Under the pieces are notes generated by a model that was not told where the DNA came from, ran no database searches, and was given only the letters and a program-made list of their open reading frames with translations. A stretch of 64,000 nt of DNA from Ziziphus jujuba (Eukaryota; Streptophyta; Magnoliopsida; Rosales; Rhamnaceae). Shown here piece after piece: positions 37,235 to 48,048 of the stretch (position 1 is the first letter of the stretch; every line of letters starts with the position of its first letter). A program made the position numbers and the translations under genes. The stretch is taken from NCBI RefSeq assembly GCF_031755915.1, contig NC_083386.1, positions 15,919,001 to 15,983,000 on the forward strand, given 5' to 3'.

Positions 37235-39830
37235 TGTAATGACTCATCTTGAGAAAACATGTGGAATTTGAAATTTCGGGCTCTTTGACAAATTTGACCA
37301 AATTGGACTTTTAAGTGAAACCAAGTTTGACGTTTTGTTGAAGATGGGTTTTGGTTTTGAATCTCGTACCATTGCATAGAGCTCGTCAATACAAGTTTAT
37401 AAACTTGATAGCACGTCTAATTTTGAATTACGATTAAAAAGTTTTAGTTCTTAAAAGTTTGAGCATTAATATTTTATTTATATCTAACCCAATTCCTGAT
37501 TTTTGTTTTTTAGTAGATCTAAGTGCTTATATAAATTTTGACAAGTGTATCATGCATGAAACAAATTACAAATATCCAAAATGCCCGTAAATCTCTAAGA
37601 CTTGCAGACCCATTCCTCCTCATTGGATCCAAACTGGAACCACCATACCTCTCCATGAAAAACACCACAAATGACCAACCTCCAACCACAAACACTATAC
37701 ATGTGCCAAAGCCCTACATTGCCCACAGAATTTCCAACATTCTCTCTAAAAAATCATGGCCACTTGATGCCCAAATGGCCGACATCGGGGTTTTTTCCAA
37801 TGGGGCAACATTTGACTTGTCTACCAGCGACCTCATTGGATTTTGCCAAAATTGACTTGATGTCCATCCGTTCGAGCTTAAATGCACTAATATTGAGATT
37901 CCCATTAAGATTTTGATCAACTTGTAAGTTTTCACAGCCAACCACCACCAGATGTGCTGGGATAGACCATTGTTTTAGTGGCAACGTGATTTTTTGATAA
38001 CCATACATTTCGTTGGATTTTGGCCTTTTCAGAGTCATGCCATAGGTCATCCCCCCTAATTTGACCCTCAACAAAGGAATGGATTAAGGCGATGGAATGT
38101 TATTAGGAGACGCTAGGCTTCAGAATTGAAAAAAATGCTTTTTTTTTTTTCCCTCATCTCTTGTGCTTACCATCGATACAAAGTTTATAAATTTTGGATG
38201 TTGTTTGATTAGTTTTTCATTTTCGGATCAATTAATTTATTATCGAATAAAATTGGGCTGTGTTTGGATAACTTTCGACCAAATTAAAATTAAAACCATG
38301 TAATTAGATGTTAACGGGATCCAATAAAAGATTTAATTTCACAAAATTGGTTTTAAGATAAAAAAACCTCAATTTTGGATATCGGATATTATGAGCTAAC
38401 AGTATAATTTGACCATTTGATAGCCAATTTTGGTAATTAGAAAGCTGTAAAGTTATTTTAAGATATTTGGTATGCACTAATACCTTTAGTTTAATTTTTA
38501 AAAGCTTAAGAAATATTCTTGTTATATTTTAAGCACCGAGATGGAGACCTAAGGTGTTCCGACAGCAAATCAGAAATGAGCTGTATCTCTAAAATTTATT
38601 TTTCTAAATATTTTTAGGCATGTTAAATTGATGATTCATAGTTTTTTTTATTTTTTTTATTTTTAAGTTTTATGAAATTTTATTCAAATTTTGGTTATAT
38701 AATTATATCTGTTTATATATGTGAATATATATATATCAAAGTTATCTTTTTATATGATTTATGGTCAGTTTCAAATATTTTTTAATGTCCTCATGGTGAA
38801 GTTGTGGATTTTCGTATTTTAAAAGTTTTGATGGTTGGATTGATTATTGTTTTATAACTTTACATGGTAATATTTTTTATATAAAAAAAATACTTATATA
38901 TTAATTACTTTATTTAGCTTATATATATGTATATACGATTTGCATATGATATGTCAAATAGTTACACTGAGTTTTTGAGTATGAATATAAATAAATAAAT
39001 GATATTTTATTATCAGATATATGTGAGATATGGATTTGTGATACTGTATGCCAAACAATATCAATGCTGTAGATGCATATATGAATTCGGTTATGAGATA
39101 TATATATATATATATATTATCCAATTCCCTGCTATCATCATGTAATGTAGAGGCCAGTTGAGAGGTTCTAACTTTGTGATGCCTTAGGCATGCTAAGATT
39201 CATATGATAGTTTTTCCCTCCCCCATTGGCTCTGTAATGTCTTAGGATGCTAAGGATTATATGACAGGATTTGGAATTAGGCATGACACACAAGTTTTTG
39301 TATTATAAAAATTATGGTTATGAAACTATTATTTTTGCTTATGAGTTATTTTTGGAAAATTAAATTATTTACTTAATTATAGGAGGTTATGATCGGTGTC
39401 TTATTTACAAATATTTTTTATATAAAATATGAGGGTTGCTATATTTTTGGGGAATATTCATTTGTTTTTATGAAAGATGTTTTCTTAATAAGGGGATTTT
39501 CAAAAGAGTGAAGTTGAGGTTTTGAAGATAAATGATAATTTTTATATTATTATTTTATTCCACTTAGTAAGTTTATCTCATAGTTTTGTTTTCAAATTGT
39601 TTTCCTCAAGCTTCAACTGACAGGTGACATGTATCACGTTCAGGCAACTTCGTTGTTCGTATATTATTTAATTGCTGATGTATTGTTCTTTCTCTTTTAC
39701 TCTAATGATAATATATATATATATATATTCCTTTATTGATTTTGATATATAAATTATATTTAAGGACTTTCAATATTTGTATATGTTCATTCGACTCCTT
39801 AGAATGCTCTAATGTATTAATCTAATATTA

Positions 39831-39871
<41 letters not shown>

Positions 39872-40079
39872 TGGATCTTGGATTTGGGGCCTTCGTTGTT
39901 TTATATTGATGATCATATAGGAATTCTATTAAAAATGTGTATGATATTTTTTCTATACTGTTAGGTTATATTCAAATTATGAGGAAGTCTTATTAGATTT
40001 TCGATTAAGAATTCGATAGAGCTTCCTTAGGTGGGTTTGCTTCGGGTGTTCAGGTAGGACACCAAGAGAGGTCTTGTTA
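37235..40079 (+). repeat. 5' LTR of outer element
   Basis: It starts TGTAATGACTCATCT and aligns with the right LTR start at 52,235 (TATAACGAATCGTCT). A TATA box (tatataaa, 37,528-37,535) is retained in both copies. The LTR ends just before the primer-binding site at 40,083. It contains (TA)n tracts near 39,102 and a (TC)n(TA)n tract near 39,833-39,871. ORFs inside (37,538-37,855 and others) are decayed LTR sequence. Confidence 0.75.
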
Positions 40080-41690
40080 ATTTGGTATCAAAGCACCAGA
40101 TTTCTTTTTCTTGTGGACTAGAACCTATGTGTATATTCTTTCCCTTGTGATATTTATTTCATTGTTTTGGATATTTGTTCTTGTTCTTAATGTTAGTTTG
40201 TTGATGATGTGACATTTGAGTTACATCATCATTTTTTTCTTTTGATATTGCTTTACCATCCTAGAAGTTTATCATCTATCTTTATATTTGTTTGCCTAAG
40301 TTACGATACTTTAATTGCAACATCCTTTTATCTTTCGATGTTTGATTTTCTTTCCAGATATATATATTTCTTTAAGTTAAATTGATTGGTTCGGATGTGA
40401 TTTTTTATTCACTTTTCCTTTATATTTACAAAAAAATGCCTTTCAGACGTGGATGTGTAAAATTTAGAAGTCAACTTGAGATAGTTTAGGGTGTAGATGA
40501 GATTACACATATGATGTATCCTATAGATTGCTTAGCTAAGAATTTGGCTATGACTTTCTAAGGTTTAGTTATTGAGGTTAACCTTACATGATTTTCGATG
40601 TCAATTTCATATTGGTGCTTCCATAAGTATATAAAAAAGAAAAAAAGGGTTGCTATATTTTCTAAGTTATTTGTTAGTGACATTACTACATGTGGTAGTA
40701 TTGCTATTCGTGGTCGTGGAGCTATGGAGTACCTTTGCACATGATACTAGTTTGTAATTAGTTAGTTATGACAATATTCTCATTACTTTTGACAACTCGA
40801 TGGTCATTTATTTGGATGATCTAGATGAGATTATCATGTTCGTATAGTTCTTGTGGTAGATTTTACTCTGAGATTTGTTAAATAGACAATGGATGTTATT
40901 ATTGTGGTCAACTTTGCTATTTTAAGTAGGAGTGTCATCTTTTCATGCTCAATGATGTAGGAGCTTCTGGATCTAGTATATCTTATCAGTAAGTGAATGA
41001 TACTATGTGATAGAGTTTTTAGGCAGATTAGATAGTTATTACACCTACCAGCACCATACCATAGTTTACACCAACATGCAAAGTCAGCAATTAATAAGGA
41101 AAACCATAAAGCCGACGTAGAGTATTCTTTATGAAACGATGAGATGTATGTGCTACTTTAAATGAGGATATAGATACAACTCTTGTTTATGTGGCTGATG
41201 TGCAATCGTATTAATTTTGAGGGGGTATGTAATCTTGGTTAGCGGATGATGCATAGTGAATGCTCAGTGAGCTGAGGCAGAGCATTACCATCATGCAATA
41301 GGATGATCAGGCTATTATTGACATGTGTATATGTATGATGCATAATGATATTGAAGTTCCTGGAGCTAACAATGGATAATTGATACTAAGAGACATAAGG
41401 CACAGGCAAACCAGGATGCAGGAGGTTCCACAAGCACTGACCAGCATTCTATAGTTATAGTTAAAGGCGAATATTAAGAAGGACGACAGGTAGATAGAGG
41501 CAGAGTGTTCGTCATGACCTAGCATGACACCCAAATCGTTCCAATGGCTTGGTATAGATTTTCACACTCATATAAGACTCATTACAATTTTAAAAAATGT
41601 TTAATGGTGGTCTTTTAGAGAAAATGGTGATAATCGCACTTATGGTCGATATATGTTTTTCACTGTAAGACATTTTACTTCATAAAGGAC
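40080..41690 (+). pseudogene. Left interior of outer element with gag zinc-knuckle relic
   Basis: At 40,894-40,938 one frame reads C-Y-Y-C-G-Q-L-C-Y-F-K-stop-E-C-H. This has exactly the spacing of a Cys-x2-Cys-x4-His-x4-Cys gag knuckle, with the His changed to Tyr and a stop inside, so it is dead. The rest is too decayed to assign. The young element is inserted just past 41,690. Confidence 0.6.
40083..40094 (+). other. Primer-binding site of outer element
   Basis: tggtatcaaagc immediately follows the LTR and matches the initiator-Met tRNA primer site (TGGTATCAGAGC) except for one base. Confidence 0.75.
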
Positions 41691-41695
41691 GTATT
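41691..41695. repeat. Target-site duplication of inner element, left copy
   Basis: gtatt here is identical to 51,063-51,067, the five bases right after the 3' LTR. A 5-bp duplication is standard for Ty3/gypsy integrases and defines both ends. Confidence 0.9.
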
Positions 41696-41735
41696 TGTAA
41701 CACCCCGTCCCAAATCGCACCGGAATCCGTGCATG

Positions 41736-41815
41736 TTGACCGAGGTTGACCGTTAACCGTTGACCGAAGGGGGTCAAAAGTTGACTTTTTGACTCGGTAA
41801 GAATTTTGAGTTGAC
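41736..41815 (+). promoter_or_regulatory. W-box (TTGAC) cluster at the start of the LTR
   Basis: Seven TTGAC cores lie in 80 bp (41,736; 41,746; 41,760; 41,773 inverted; 41,781; 41,789; 41,811), with two more further on (in gagttgact contexts near 41,943 and 41,972). TTGAC(C/T) is the WRKY-binding core. The position suits a U3 promoter/enhancer. The 3' LTR carries the same cluster at 48,089-48,168. Confidence 0.6.
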
Positions 41816-43774
41816 TAGGGTACCGTGGCGAAGTGCACGATGCCACGAGTTCGTAGACTGGTAGCACGTCGAAAACGGAGCTACGGTTTGAAAGTTATGG
41901 GCAAAACAAGTTGAAGTGTAAACTGTCTAAAAGGTGCCGGGAGTTGACTTTTTCTTGTGATGTAATTGTGAGTTGACTCTTGTATGGTTGTAAAGTACTC
42001 GTCGATACGAGTTCATAGACTAGCGGCACGCTTAAATCGGACATGTGGTTAAAAAGTTATGGACGTTTGAAGTTTACCGGATACCGTATTATTTTAATGT
42101 TTTTGGGTCGTGAACAGTGAAATACCACGTGTCAGCTTCTGAGTGGTCCACGTGGCATGAACAGTGTCAGACAGGGTTTTAATTTTGAAAAACTCTCGGG
42201 GAAGAGAGAGAAAGAGAGAGAAGAGAGAGAGGAGAGAGAAAGAGAGAGAGAGGACTCGCCGGCCGCCGGTCATTTTCATGTTTTTCCGGCCTAGTTACTG
42301 TACATGCGCCGGCCAGCCAGATTGCCCACCTCATTTCCGGCAAAACCTCCAAATTTCACGGCGAACGGCCGCCGGACGCGCCCGGATCGGACGTCCGAAG
42401 TTTGGCGGCGATTTTTCCCCTCCACCGCCGGCCACCGCGAATCGGCACTGTTCCGGCCATTTTCCGGCCACACGCGCCTGACAGCCTTGATCCTCTCCTC
42501 AAGTCCGGCCTACCCACCAAAAATCACGGCCATCGGACCACCGACGCGCCGGGATCGGAGCGTTTTCCGGCGAGGGGTCAAAAATCTTCAAACGGTGATT
42601 TCTCCGCCGTCCGACCTCCGTTTTGCTCACCGTCGGTCCCGTTGGATTGCTCTCCTCACGATCTACAAATCTACAAAATTTCACAACAAACGGCCACCGC
42701 CGGAAAATACTGTTCCGGCGACGGTTGCCGGTGACGTGGCGGCCCGCCGGAAATTACTGTTCCGGCGAGTATCCGAAAATTTCCGGCCAGCTCCAGTCTG
42801 CAGTGTTCGACCTCCTGAACCCAAATCCGACTTCCGTTTCCACCAATTCGCGACGGTTTGGGAGAATTGCGGAGCCGAAACCCGAAAAGCTTCCCGATAA
42901 AATTCAAACCCCGTCGGGTACGATCATCGAAAATTAAGACCGGATCTGTGATTAGCATCACTCGAGCTTCGATTCGGTATATGATTCGTAAATTTTAGTT
43001 ATCGTTTGTGTTTTGACCCCCTGGGTACCGGGTATTATTTACCCGAATAAAATATTAATTTATTTGACTGTCTGTGAATTTTGTTCTAGGAGCACCGGTG
43101 AGTCGTAGAATTGATCCCGTAGTGGATCATGGGTTAATTGCGTGCTCCAGGTGAGTGACCCACCTTCAAATTAATTTTGGGGAATTTAATTGATGAATAT
43201 ATTATGTGTGAATTAAATATTTGGAATTTAATTTCTATGTGCCAAATATTTATTGGATTTATTGTAGAAGTATTTATGAACTTATTGGATTTAAGAAAAT
43301 GCGAATTCTACAAATTTATGCCGTGTGGAATTATTTTATGGTTTTGAGGATTTTGAAATTGGTGTGGTTTTAATGGTAAATTGGGCACGATTTGATTTTC
43401 AAATATTTCAAGGAAAATATTTGGTTATGTTGGTGATTTCAATTTTTATGAAATATGCCCATAAAATATTATGGGATTTGATTATGATATTTCGAGAAAT
43501 TATTTATGCTTGGAAAAAAATGTGGATATTTGAATTGATGGATTTGGGAGTTGGTGGATTTGAAAATCATGGAATTTTTGGTATGGATTATAAGGAAATT
43601 GTGGAGAATTTCCCGGTTCAAGCGGATGGATTATGCCCGCTATGCTTATGAAAAATGTGAAATTTGTTTTATGATTTAAATTTATGGATTTTATAATTTT
43701 TAGATGCACCGTGCACGTACTGGTGTTCTGATTATGTGATATGGTATATGTGATATGGTTAGTGTGCACACGGT

Positions 43775-43853
43775 TGTGATTAGCGCGCAGGTGGGTGTGA
43801 TTAGCGCGCAGGTGATGTGATTAGCGCGCAGGTGGGTGTGAGTAGCGCGCGGT
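43775..43853 (+). repeat. LTR minisatellite, four units of about 18-22 bp
   Basis: Units of the form gtgattagcgcgcaggtg repeat four times, the last diverged (gagtagcgcgcggt). The same array is in the 3' LTR at 50,128-50,206. Confidence 0.85.
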
Positions 43854-44711
43854 TGATATTATGAGGGTGTCCTGTGGATGCCATCGGAGAGGGCGGCCAC
43901 CCCCCTTTGGCCGGGACACCAGGTTAGCAGCGGCGCTGTGGGACGCCACGCGACCGTATGCCGGTTTCTCTCTATAACCTCCTGTCTGGCGGTACCTTGG
44001 GACGCTGGGTACTGTTGGCGCCACTGGTATATAGTGGGTGCATCAAATGATTTTCAGAACTGTGTTTTAAAAATAAAATGTTTGGAAACTGAATTGGAAT
44101 TAAAGATATAATTGTTACCGCTTCTGGTATTTAATTGATGTCTTGGTTTCGGGGAATATGGATAAAGGGTTTTGTGAAATTGTTTTAAAAGGGGAACCTT
44201 TCCAACTGAGAGAATTGTAAGGGTTTTGAGAGAAAATATTATTTCCAAATAATTATTATTTATACTTATTACTGTGATAATATATGGTATAGTAGTAGGG
44301 TCGCTCACTGAGATGATTAGCATCTCACACTCTTAAATTCCGTTCCTCTAGGTACCAGGTTGTCGGTGTTCACTCGGAGCGGACTTGATCTTCCTCGCTG
44401 TTTTAGTTCGGCAGTACCCTGTTATTCTTTTATTGCAGTTGTAATATTTCTTTCACTCTTGTTGTATTTATTTTGCACTGGATTACTGTATTTATTTTTT
44501 TAAGTATTGCAATTTGTGGAACCAATTTGTAGTTTGTGGGAGGAATAAGGGGATATTTTTGAAGTGTGTTTTCAGTGCAGGTAAATTTGTGGTAAGTAAA
44601 TCCCTTAGGGGAGGTGCTGCCGAATTTTCCGTTGGAAGGTTCGGTGGTATTTCCCTGGGATCAGGGCTGTCTAGGGTTCCGGAGGAGGAATTCTGGACGG
44701 GTCCTGACAGT

Positions 44712-44723
44712 TGGTATCAGAGC
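44712..44723 (+). other. Primer-binding site of inner element (initiator Met tRNA)
   Basis: tggtatcagagc begins two bases past the 5' LTR end and is an exact match to the usual plant iMet primer site. Confidence 0.9.
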
Positions 44724-46510
44724 TCTAGGTTCTAGTATTCCTAAGGGACTGTGCATTGTTGTGCATCCTATCCGTGTTTAATCTCTCGTTTTACCCGTGT
44801 GAAAGCGTTCTTTCTGTTTTTCTCGAAGTAAATTCGTTGCCCGAGTTTGAATAACTCTAATCTTCGAGGGTGTCAATTAGGATCATCTAGCCTAACGGGA
44901 AATTCCTATGGCCTAGTCGATGGTCGAGGATGCCTTTTCTTTTTGAAGGTCAAGCTTATCATCGTGAATGGTATCCGTTTCGTTCATGGAGAAGAATGAT
45001 GATTGCCTAAGGATGTGTGTCGATCGATTTCAAGGCGTCAAAATATTTTCCCGATCGATTATCAAAATTTAAATGCTTTTCAAAGTGGTATTTGAAATTA
45101 AAGGTGTTTTATTCAAGTATTTTTGGTTTGTGCTCGTACATGTATCTGTATGTTATATTGTTGATATTATACTGCACCATATGGAGGCGGCGAACCAATG
45201 TGGTCCATGTAGAGCTAGCCCCATGATCATGTTGCCTACGAGCCTGGGGAATTGGACGGCCAATATAGGCAACCACCCTGGTTTGTATTGGTAGCAGAGT
45301 GTCGGCGACAGTTGGAATCATGGATTACGTAACATGTAGAAGGTGTCGTACGTACCTCCATTACAAGCGTGCATATTTTATTTTATGCTATGGATTTTAA
45401 GATATGAATTTCAATGTGGAGTTTTAACAATTGCCTATGCAAGTTAGGTATATTTGAAAAATATATTTTATTATTTGTTTATTGTTATGGTTTTTCCAAA
45501 AGCGACTTAAGGTTAAGTATTGCCAATTAAGAATCCAAAGCAGGGTATCGTTGAGTTCAAAAAGGAGATCTTAAAGGAAGCACGTGATTCAAAGTATGCG
45601 ATACACCCCAAGGGTACCAAGACGTATGGAATGCTCACTGGATGACATGGTGGTTTGGCATGATAAAGGAAGTTGCAAGATCCGAATAAAGGTACTTAAG
45701 TCACCGACAAGTAAAGTAGGGAGATGTAAATATGGATTTCGTGCTTAAACTTTCGTTCACAAAGAGAAGGTACGACAGCGTTTAGAGAATCAAGCAAGAT
45801 CCGGATAGCGACTAAAGTTCTACTTGGTGGTTGATGAGGTTAATGAGATGAGGATGATTCCTTAGGCATGGTTGGATGTTTAAGCATGGTTATTTTTCAT
45901 TCTAGAAGCTAAGATCTTGATATCTTATTTCCTTGGAGATTTAAGGTTCGTATTGATGGTGCTTCATCGATTCAAGGTGGTTGATATTGTTGGTGATAAT
46001 TTACAATGATAAGGAGTATGATTTTTGGGACGGAGTTAGAATTTAAGAAGTGTGGAATACTTTTATGGGTTAAGGATCTAGTGATTTGTTCATAGTATTG
46101 GTGGTGATGCTAGAATTAAGATTTAAATTTCTTATTGCTTAAGGTGTGGATTCATGGAATTTATTTGAAATGGGGGAAACTTAGGGTTTTCAAGAATGGT
46201 ATTTGGATGTTGAGAAATTTTATTCATGACCTTGATTTAGTTAAAAGAAAGATTGATGTTTGTCGAGGTTAAGACTATTGGTTAATCAATGAGGAGCAAG
46301 GGTTTTATAATTGTAAGTACTAGGAGGGTAATCAAGGACAAGTGAATTAATCTCAACCTTAACTTGGTGATACCAGTATTTGAGGAAATTAGACTTAAGT
46401 TCTAATCTTACCTTTTGAATTGCTGATCGAGTTACGAGAGTTGGTTGTTGGTTTAAGGATGCATGCTTCAGAAGCACTTTATGGTTAGCGTTCGATTATG
46501 ACCAAGATGA
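44724..46510 (+). pseudogene. Leader and decayed pol, with first integrase relic
   Basis: Between about 45,550 and 45,800, fragments of an integrase N-terminal zinc domain and core start can be read in shifting frames: EILKEA, YAIHP, GTK, WWFGMIKEVA and MDFVLKLSF, followed by a stop. From about 46,040 to 46,450 the sequence is homologous to the outer element's right interior (51,150-51,720; shared aattaagatttaaatttct and ttaagttctaa-like blocks). This part was non-coding before the last transposition. Confidence 0.6.
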
Positions 46511-48004
46511 CATTATTGGTGGATTGGTATGAAGAGAGAAGTGGCAGACTTCGTATCAAAGTGTTTGCTTTGTCAACAAGTGAAAGCAGAAAGACAGAAG
46601 CCTTCGGGATTACTCCAACCTTTACCGATTCCCGTGTGGAAGTGGGAAGAACTCAACATGGACTTCGTATTCAAGCTTCCTTCCACACCTAGAAGGTACG
46701 ACGGCATTTGGGTAATCATTGATCGTCTCACCAAGTCAGCACACTTCCTACCGGTACGAGAACATTTTTCACCCGAGAAGTTAGCTTAGTTGTTCGTGCA
46801 ACGCATTGTAAGTCTTCATGGAGTACCGTTAGCCATCGTCTCCGATCGAGATCCGCGCTTTACTTCACGACTATGGCGGAAGTTGGCTGATGCACTAGGA
46901 GCAAGACTTAACTACAGCACCGCTTTTCACCCGCAATCTGATGGACAAGCAGAGTGCACAATTCAGACATTAGAAGACCTGCTAAGGTCTTGCATTATGC
47001 AGTTTCGTGGTAGCTGGGATGAACAACTGCCATTGATAGAGTTTTGTCCTCCTGCCTACCGTGAAGCAAGAAGGAGAGAGTTCGAGGAACTGCGACAGAG
47101 GAACATGACAGTGATCGAGTACGAGAGGAGATTCCGAGAACTATCAGAATTCTGCATGCACCTGATTCCCGACGATCACACGAAGAAGGTGAGGTTCATA
47201 GACGGATTGAAAGAGAGCATCGGCTACACCCTTTCCGGATCAGTACATCCCACCTATCAGTCCGCCAGGGATGCAGCGCTCGAGCTAGAGAGACAGGAGG
47301 AGATACACAGACCCTCAAGGCGCAGATCTTTCGAAGGTTCGTATAGCGGAGTACCTCGACAGGGGGCAGCTAAGAAAGGCCATAGCTCAGGCTCAGACAG
47401 TGATGGGTTAAGCCCACGAGGCAGATTCCAGAGGAGAGATAGTTATCGCATGCCCCAGCCAGCTCGCCATTCGATCAGTGTGGATGCAAGCTTGTATCAG
47501 CAGTCACGCATTAGTTCTCCGCGGATTTGTCCACTTTGTAGGGGGAATCATTCTGGGCAATGTCAGATGGATGGGTTCTGCTTTCGGTGTGGGCAGCCAG
47601 GTCACATAAGGAGGGATTGCCCTTATGGTAGCAGCAGTGTGCTAGAAGCAGGTCGACGGACACAGCGTACGGGGATATTTCCAGGACAGAGTTCCCAGGG
47701 GAGTCAGCCAGTAGGAGTTTCTTCGGGATCAGTCCAGCCGTCTGCAGGATTGAGTCGAGGTAGAGGAAGGAGACCCCAACAGACAAGTCAAGGCCGGGTG
47801 TTTGCTATGACGCAGCAGGGAGCCAGGACTACGCCCGACGATTTCACAGATCAAGTGATGGAAGCAGACCTGATCCTGTTGGATCTATCCGGACTTGAAG
47901 TAGTGTTGGGCATGGATTGGTTGGTAAGGAACTACTTAGTCGAGGAAGCGACATGGGAGCCCGAAGCGCAGGTGCATGATCAGAACCCTTGTTTGTTCCA
48001 GTGA
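46511..48004 (+). CDS. Chimeric integrase-gag-protease' reading frame with one amber stop
   Basis: One frame runs from 46,511 to the TGA at 48,002-48,004, broken only by TAG at 46,787-46,789. Before the TAG: YWW-type motif, the CLLC half of the integrase zinc finger, and catalytic Asp in MDFVFKLP. After it: SDRDPRF (second Asp) and GQAEC (Glu), 35 residues apart, so the DD35E triad is present. At 47,044/47,045 the integrase stops after LPLIEF and gag begins (PPAYREARRREFEEL, MTVIEYERRFREL). Gag has CPLC-x3-H-x3-C and a CCHC knuckle, CFRCGQPGHIRRDC. Near residue 355 of the 404-residue part, a protease remnant (DLSGLEVVLGMDWL) follows without any D(T/S)G active site, then the pol tail (VEEATWEPEAQ). 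All junctions keep frame. Gag could package RNA; the integrase lacks its C-terminus. Confidence 0.8.
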
Positions 48005-48035
48005 CGTGCGGAAATTTCGAGGACGAAATTTTTGT

Positions 48036-48047
48036 AAGGGGGGAAGG
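48036..48047 (+). other. Polypurine tract of inner element
   Basis: aaggggggaagg lies one base before the 3' LTR and would prime plus-strand synthesis. It is preceded by tttcgaggacgaaattt, a sequence shared with the outer element at 52,202-52,218. Confidence 0.85.
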
Positions 48048-48048
48048 C

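Larger units (their letters stand above)
41696..44709 (+). repeat. 5' LTR of inner element
   Basis: It begins TGTAACACCCCGTCCC and ends GGGTCCTGACA. It contains a TTGAC cluster (41,736-41,815), two G-boxes (42,126-42,131 and 42,149-42,154), a GA-rich tract (about 42,200-42,252), a CCGG-dense GC-rich block (about 42,255-42,930) and an 18-22 bp minisatellite (43,775-43,853). At 3 kb it is long for an LTR. Overlapping ORFs in the GC-rich block occur in several frames on both strands and look incidental. Confidence 0.95.

Noticed and set aside
37538..38074. ORFs of 75-106 codons at 37.5-38.1 kb and the related one at 52.67-53.06 kb
   Set aside because: They fall inside the paired old LTRs and are not maintained as the same frame in both copies.
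42304..42900. 198-codon and overlapping ORFs in the inner LTRs (also 48,675-49,253)
   Set aside because: They lie in a GC-rich, stop-poor LTR block open in several frames on both strands. The translations are low-complexity Arg/Pro-rich without a domain.
43325..43651. 108-codon ORF in the LTR (repeated at 49,678-50,004)
   Set aside because: AT-rich LTR sequence with no recognisable family; both copies are simply the duplicated LTR.
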